Source: Acidimicrobiia bacterium
GTDB lineage: Bacteria; Actinomycetota; Acidimicrobiia; Spongiisociales; SHLN01
DNA length: 6,966 bases
Assembly (NCBI GenBank): GCA_030623545.1
Contig: JAUXLW010000063.1
Location: 1 to 6,966 of the forward strand
Reading direction: 5' to 3'
In this document: positions 5,221 to 6,966 of the stretch, in pieces
Layout: each line of letters opens with the position of its first letter
How positions within the stretch are numbered: the stretch's first letter is position 1
Translations under genes and position numbers: made by a program
The notes under the pieces: generated by a model
The model's database searches: none
The model's input: the letters and a program-made list of their open reading frames with translations, nothing else
Told to the model about the DNA's origin: nothing

Positions 5221-5973
5221 GTGGCTCAGCTCTCAGACATAACTAACGCCGTCATTCGTACTGAGATAGAGGAATTCATCGATGATCCGGCCGAGATCGA
5301 ACGGAACGTCGAGCTGTTCGCCAAGGCCTCAGCACAGATGCAGGAAATCGCCGCTGCCTTACTCGAAGGCGACAACGACACCGTTGATCAACTGACGCGC
5401 ATAGCACTCGACGAAGGCATCGAGGCACTCGAGATCATGGATGACGGATTGATTGCCGGGATGGGCATCGTCGGCATCAAGTTCAGAGATGGTTTCATCT
5501 TCGTTCCCGAAGTCCTCGTCTGCGCCCGAGCGATGAAAGCCGGAATGGCACACATTGAGCCCATCCTGGCGGCCTCGGGTGCTGAGCCGGCCGGCACTGT
5601 AATCATGGGCACCGTTAAAGGTGACCTGCATGACATCGGCAAGAACCTCTGCATCATGATGCTGCGAGGCGGGGGGTTCATAGTTATTGATCTAGGAGTG
5701 GACACTTCGCCCGAAGAGTTCCTGGAGGCGGTCGCGGAACACGACGCCCATGTCATCGGCATGTCGGCGCTCCTCACCACCACAATGCCGAACATGGCCA
5801 AGACCGTCGAAGCATTCAAAGATGCTGGGCTCCGGGAGAAGGTCAGGTTCATGGTTGGGGGAGCACCCGTCACGCCGGAATTCGCAGAGGACGTCGGCGC
5901 CGATGGATACGGGAAAGATGCGATGGCTGCGGTTGAGTTAGCCACCAAGCTGGCCATCGAAGTCCGCGCCTAG
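5221..5973 (+). CDS. Corrinoid (cobalamin)-binding methyl-carrier protein, MtbC/MttC/MtgC type
   Basis: A 250-residue shuttle protein that carries the methyl group on a cobalt corrinoid between two methyltransferases. Residues about 38-125 form the helical cap domain (ALLEGD, GIEALEIMDDGLIAGM, GFIFVPEVLVCARAM). Residues 126-250 form the B12-binding Rossmann domain with GTVKGDLHDIGKN, giving D135-x-H137-x-x-G140 with H137 as lower cobalt ligand, then MSALLTTTMP (S182-x-L184) and MVGGAPVT (G213-G214), the full base-off/His-on set. The start is GTG 5221 with AGAGGT upstream. About 35 residues precede the usual family start (MAQLSDITNAVIRTEIEEFI and on), predicted helical and of unknown role. The protein has no methyltransferase domain, so it works with a separate enzyme, most likely the URO-D protein upstream. 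It is the first gene of an operon with the four-Cys protein (6-base gap) and the activator. Confidence 0.93.
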   Translation: MAQLSDITNAVIRTEIEEFIDDPAEIERNVELFAKASAQMQEIAAALLEGDNDTVDQLTRIALDEGIEALEIMDDGLIAGMGIVGIKFRDGFIFVPEVLVCARAMKAGMAHIEPILAASGAEPAGTVIMGTVKGDLHDIGKNLCIMMLRGGGFIVIDLGVDTSPEEFLEAVAEHDAHVIGMSALLTTTMPNMAKTVEAFKDAGLREKVRFMVGGAPVTPEFAEDVGADGYGKDAMAAVELATKLAIEVRA

Positions 5974-5979
5974 CCACAC

Positions 5980-6315
5980 ATGTCCGCCGACAAGAAGGCC
6001 TACCAAGAGCGCCTGGATCGTATCGCTGAAATATTGGGCGATGTGGTGGCCAATGCCGAGATCTCGTCACTCCTTCGCTGTCCCTATCGAGACCAGAACG
6101 ACCTTTGCACGGCGCTCTTCCGGTGCCGCAATCAGCTAACAGTGGACGGGGACAGCGAGGCGCTGGCTTGTGGCCATTCCGGAGAGTTCGACTATCGCAC
6201 CGCCTGGGAGTCGCATCCACGAGCACGTGAACGCGTGAAGCGAAAGATCGCCGGTATCAAGAGAGAAGCCGAGGAGCGCCGACGCGGTGAGGCCTCCGAA
6301 GAAACCCCATCGTGA
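5980..6315 (+). CDS. Unrecognised 111-residue four-cysteine protein
   Basis: I do not recognise this family. It is small, charged and soluble, with no signal peptide or membrane segment. Residues 1-33 look like an amphipathic helix; the centre holds four cysteines, C34-x8-C43-x5-C49-x14-C64, followed by G65-H66. Notable strings are RCPYRDQNDLCTALFRCRNQ and ALACGHSGEFDYRTAW. The C-terminal third is a strongly basic/acidic helix (ARERVKRKIAGIKREAEERR) ending in a polar tail. The cysteines could hold a zinc ion or an iron-sulfur cluster. It starts at ATG 5980, six bases after the corrinoid protein stop, with no clear ribosome site, and its TGA overlaps the GTG of the activator gene, so translation is probably coupled. 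Its place between the corrinoid protein and its activator suggests a helper in corrinoid loading or reactivation, which is inference. Coding status is supported by the tight packing and ordinary codon use. Confidence 0.75.
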   Translation: MSADKKAYQERLDRIAEILGDVVANAEISSLLRCPYRDQNDLCTALFRCRNQLTVDGDSEALACGHSGEFDYRTAWESHPRARERVKRKIAGIKREAEERRRGEASEETPS

Positions 6316-6966
6316 CCACTGTTTCGCACGAAGGCGAGACCAGGCTCCTTGAGGTCGGGAAGACAATCTTCGACTATGCGGACGAGCTGGCCGTTGAAGT
6401 GCCGACATCATGCCAACGCACCGGGGAATGTCACGAGTGTGTCGTCGAGATCAAGACCGGCATGGAAGCCCTGGTGGATCCCACCGACTCCGAGCGGTTT
6501 CTGCGTGATAACTATCGGCTGGCGTGCCAGGCAAGCATTGCGCTGGACAACGTTGACATCGAGTTTGCTCCGCTCCGACGCAGGCCGCGGATTCTGGAAC
6601 CCGAGCCCGGGAAGACCGATACCGGGGACATGTCTCCCATGGTTACCTGCCAGAACGACGAAATCTATTACGGCGACCTCGTTATCGACCGCTTTCGAAA
6701 CAAGTATTTCGGGCTCGCGGTTGACCTGGGGACTACCACGGTCGTCCTCGAATTGGTGGACCTGGCAACCGGGATCAGTGCTGCAGTCGCCAGCTTCGAA
6801 AACCCGCAACGTTTCGGCGGCAGCGACATCATGAACCGAATCTCATATGACACAGAGAACGGAGCCCACGGCGAGCTCCAGAAGGCCGTCGTCACCGCAA
6901 TCAACGAAGGGATCCGGGACATGTGCCGCGAGGTGGGGATACGTCCGCCGCACATCTACGAGATCG
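6312..6966 (+). CDS. RACo-like reductive activator of corrinoid protein (2Fe-2S + ASKHA ATPase), 5' part
   Basis: The first 218 codons of a protein that runs off the right edge; full-length relatives are about 600-650 residues. Its role is to reduce inactive Co(II) corrinoid back to Co(I), using an iron-sulfur centre and ATP hydrolysis. Residues 1-86 form a plant-type ferredoxin domain with C34-x5-C40-x2-C43-x28-C72, a complete [2Fe-2S] ligand set (SCQRTGECHECVVEIK, then RLACQA). A linker (87-130) leads to the ASKHA domain beginning YFGLAVDLGTTTVVLELVDLATG (first 132-142 being the phosphate loop), then ENPQRFGGSDIMNRISYD, a standard RACo signature. It starts at GTG 6312, sharing the GTGA with the upstream stop; the only alternative methionines lie inside the ferredoxin domain. 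The family is the RACo/DUF4445 type, distinct from archaeal RamA in its 2Fe-2S rather than two 4Fe-4S centres. Confidence 0.9.
   Translation, partial: MTTVSHEGETRLLEVGKTIFDYADELAVEVPTSCQRTGECHECVVEIKTGMEALVDPTDSERFLRDNYRLACQASIALDNVDIEFAPLRRRPRILEPEPGKTDTGDMSPMVTCQNDEIYYGDLVIDRFRNKYFGLAVDLGTTTVVLELVDLATGISAAVASFENPQRFGGSDIMNRISYDTENGAHGELQKAVVTAINEGIRDMCREVGIRPPHIYEI

Noticed and set aside
5184..5246. A 20-codon open frame (ATG 5184) overlapping the start of the corrinoid protein gene, possible leader peptide
   Set aside because: No ribosome site precedes it, its composition is not attenuator-like, and short frames of this size are expected by chance.
5388..5957. Long antisense open frame opposite the corrinoid protein gene (189 codons)
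   Set aside because: It is a mirror of the GC-rich codon pattern of the real gene, rich in Ser/Pro/Met with no domain, and the sense strand is unmistakably coding.

Overview
The window is GC-rich (about 60% by eye), gene-dense and intact, and reads like a piece of a bacterial catabolic island. Codon use (strong G/C at third positions, GTG starts), terminators without strong T-tracts and a homodimeric AceE-type E1 all fit a high-GC Actinomycetota (perhaps an Acidimicrobiia-like lineage). Other GC-rich groups cannot be excluded from sequence alone.

Layout. At the left edge is the end of a small dimeric alpha/beta-barrel (ABM/cyclase-like) protein on the + strand (to 248). It is followed by a short stretch that may hold a gene remnant (276-428), whose stop codon overlaps the stop of the next gene. 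On the - strand (425-2761) lies a stand-alone thiamine-diphosphate E1 of the pyruvate dehydrogenase AceE/MdeB type. It diverges from a + strand NAD(P)-dependent dehydrogenase of the 2,4-diaminopentanoate dehydrogenase/DapB-like family (2850-3854). Next come three parts of a corrinoid methyl-transfer system: a URO-D/MtaA-CmuA type methyltransferase (4021-5103), a corrinoid-binding shuttle protein (5221-5973), and the start of a RACo-type reductive activator (6312 to the end). An unrecognised 111-residue four-cysteine protein (5980-6315) sits between the corrinoid protein and the activator.

How they may work together. The methyltransferase would move a methyl group from a methylated substrate to the Co(I) corrinoid protein, or from the corrinoid to an acceptor. 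The RACo-like protein would rescue Co(II) corrinoid in an ATP- and ferredoxin-domain-dependent way. This is the component set of the corrinoid O-/N-demethylases of acetogens and methylotrophic methanogens. The MtrH-like tetrahydrofolate methyltransferase (MT II) is not seen and could lie beyond the right edge. The dehydrogenase and the E1 could process the demethylated carbon skeleton, but this is inference.

The strongest non-coding signal is a palindromic operator, core TGGCAACGTTTCCAGG or a close variant, present once in each of the three intergenic promoter regions: 2806-2821, 3927-3944 and 5163-5180. Its centre and shape are those of LacI/GalR-family operators. It ties the E1, the dehydrogenase, the methyltransferase and the corrinoid operon into one apparent regulon. 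The regulator itself is not in the window.
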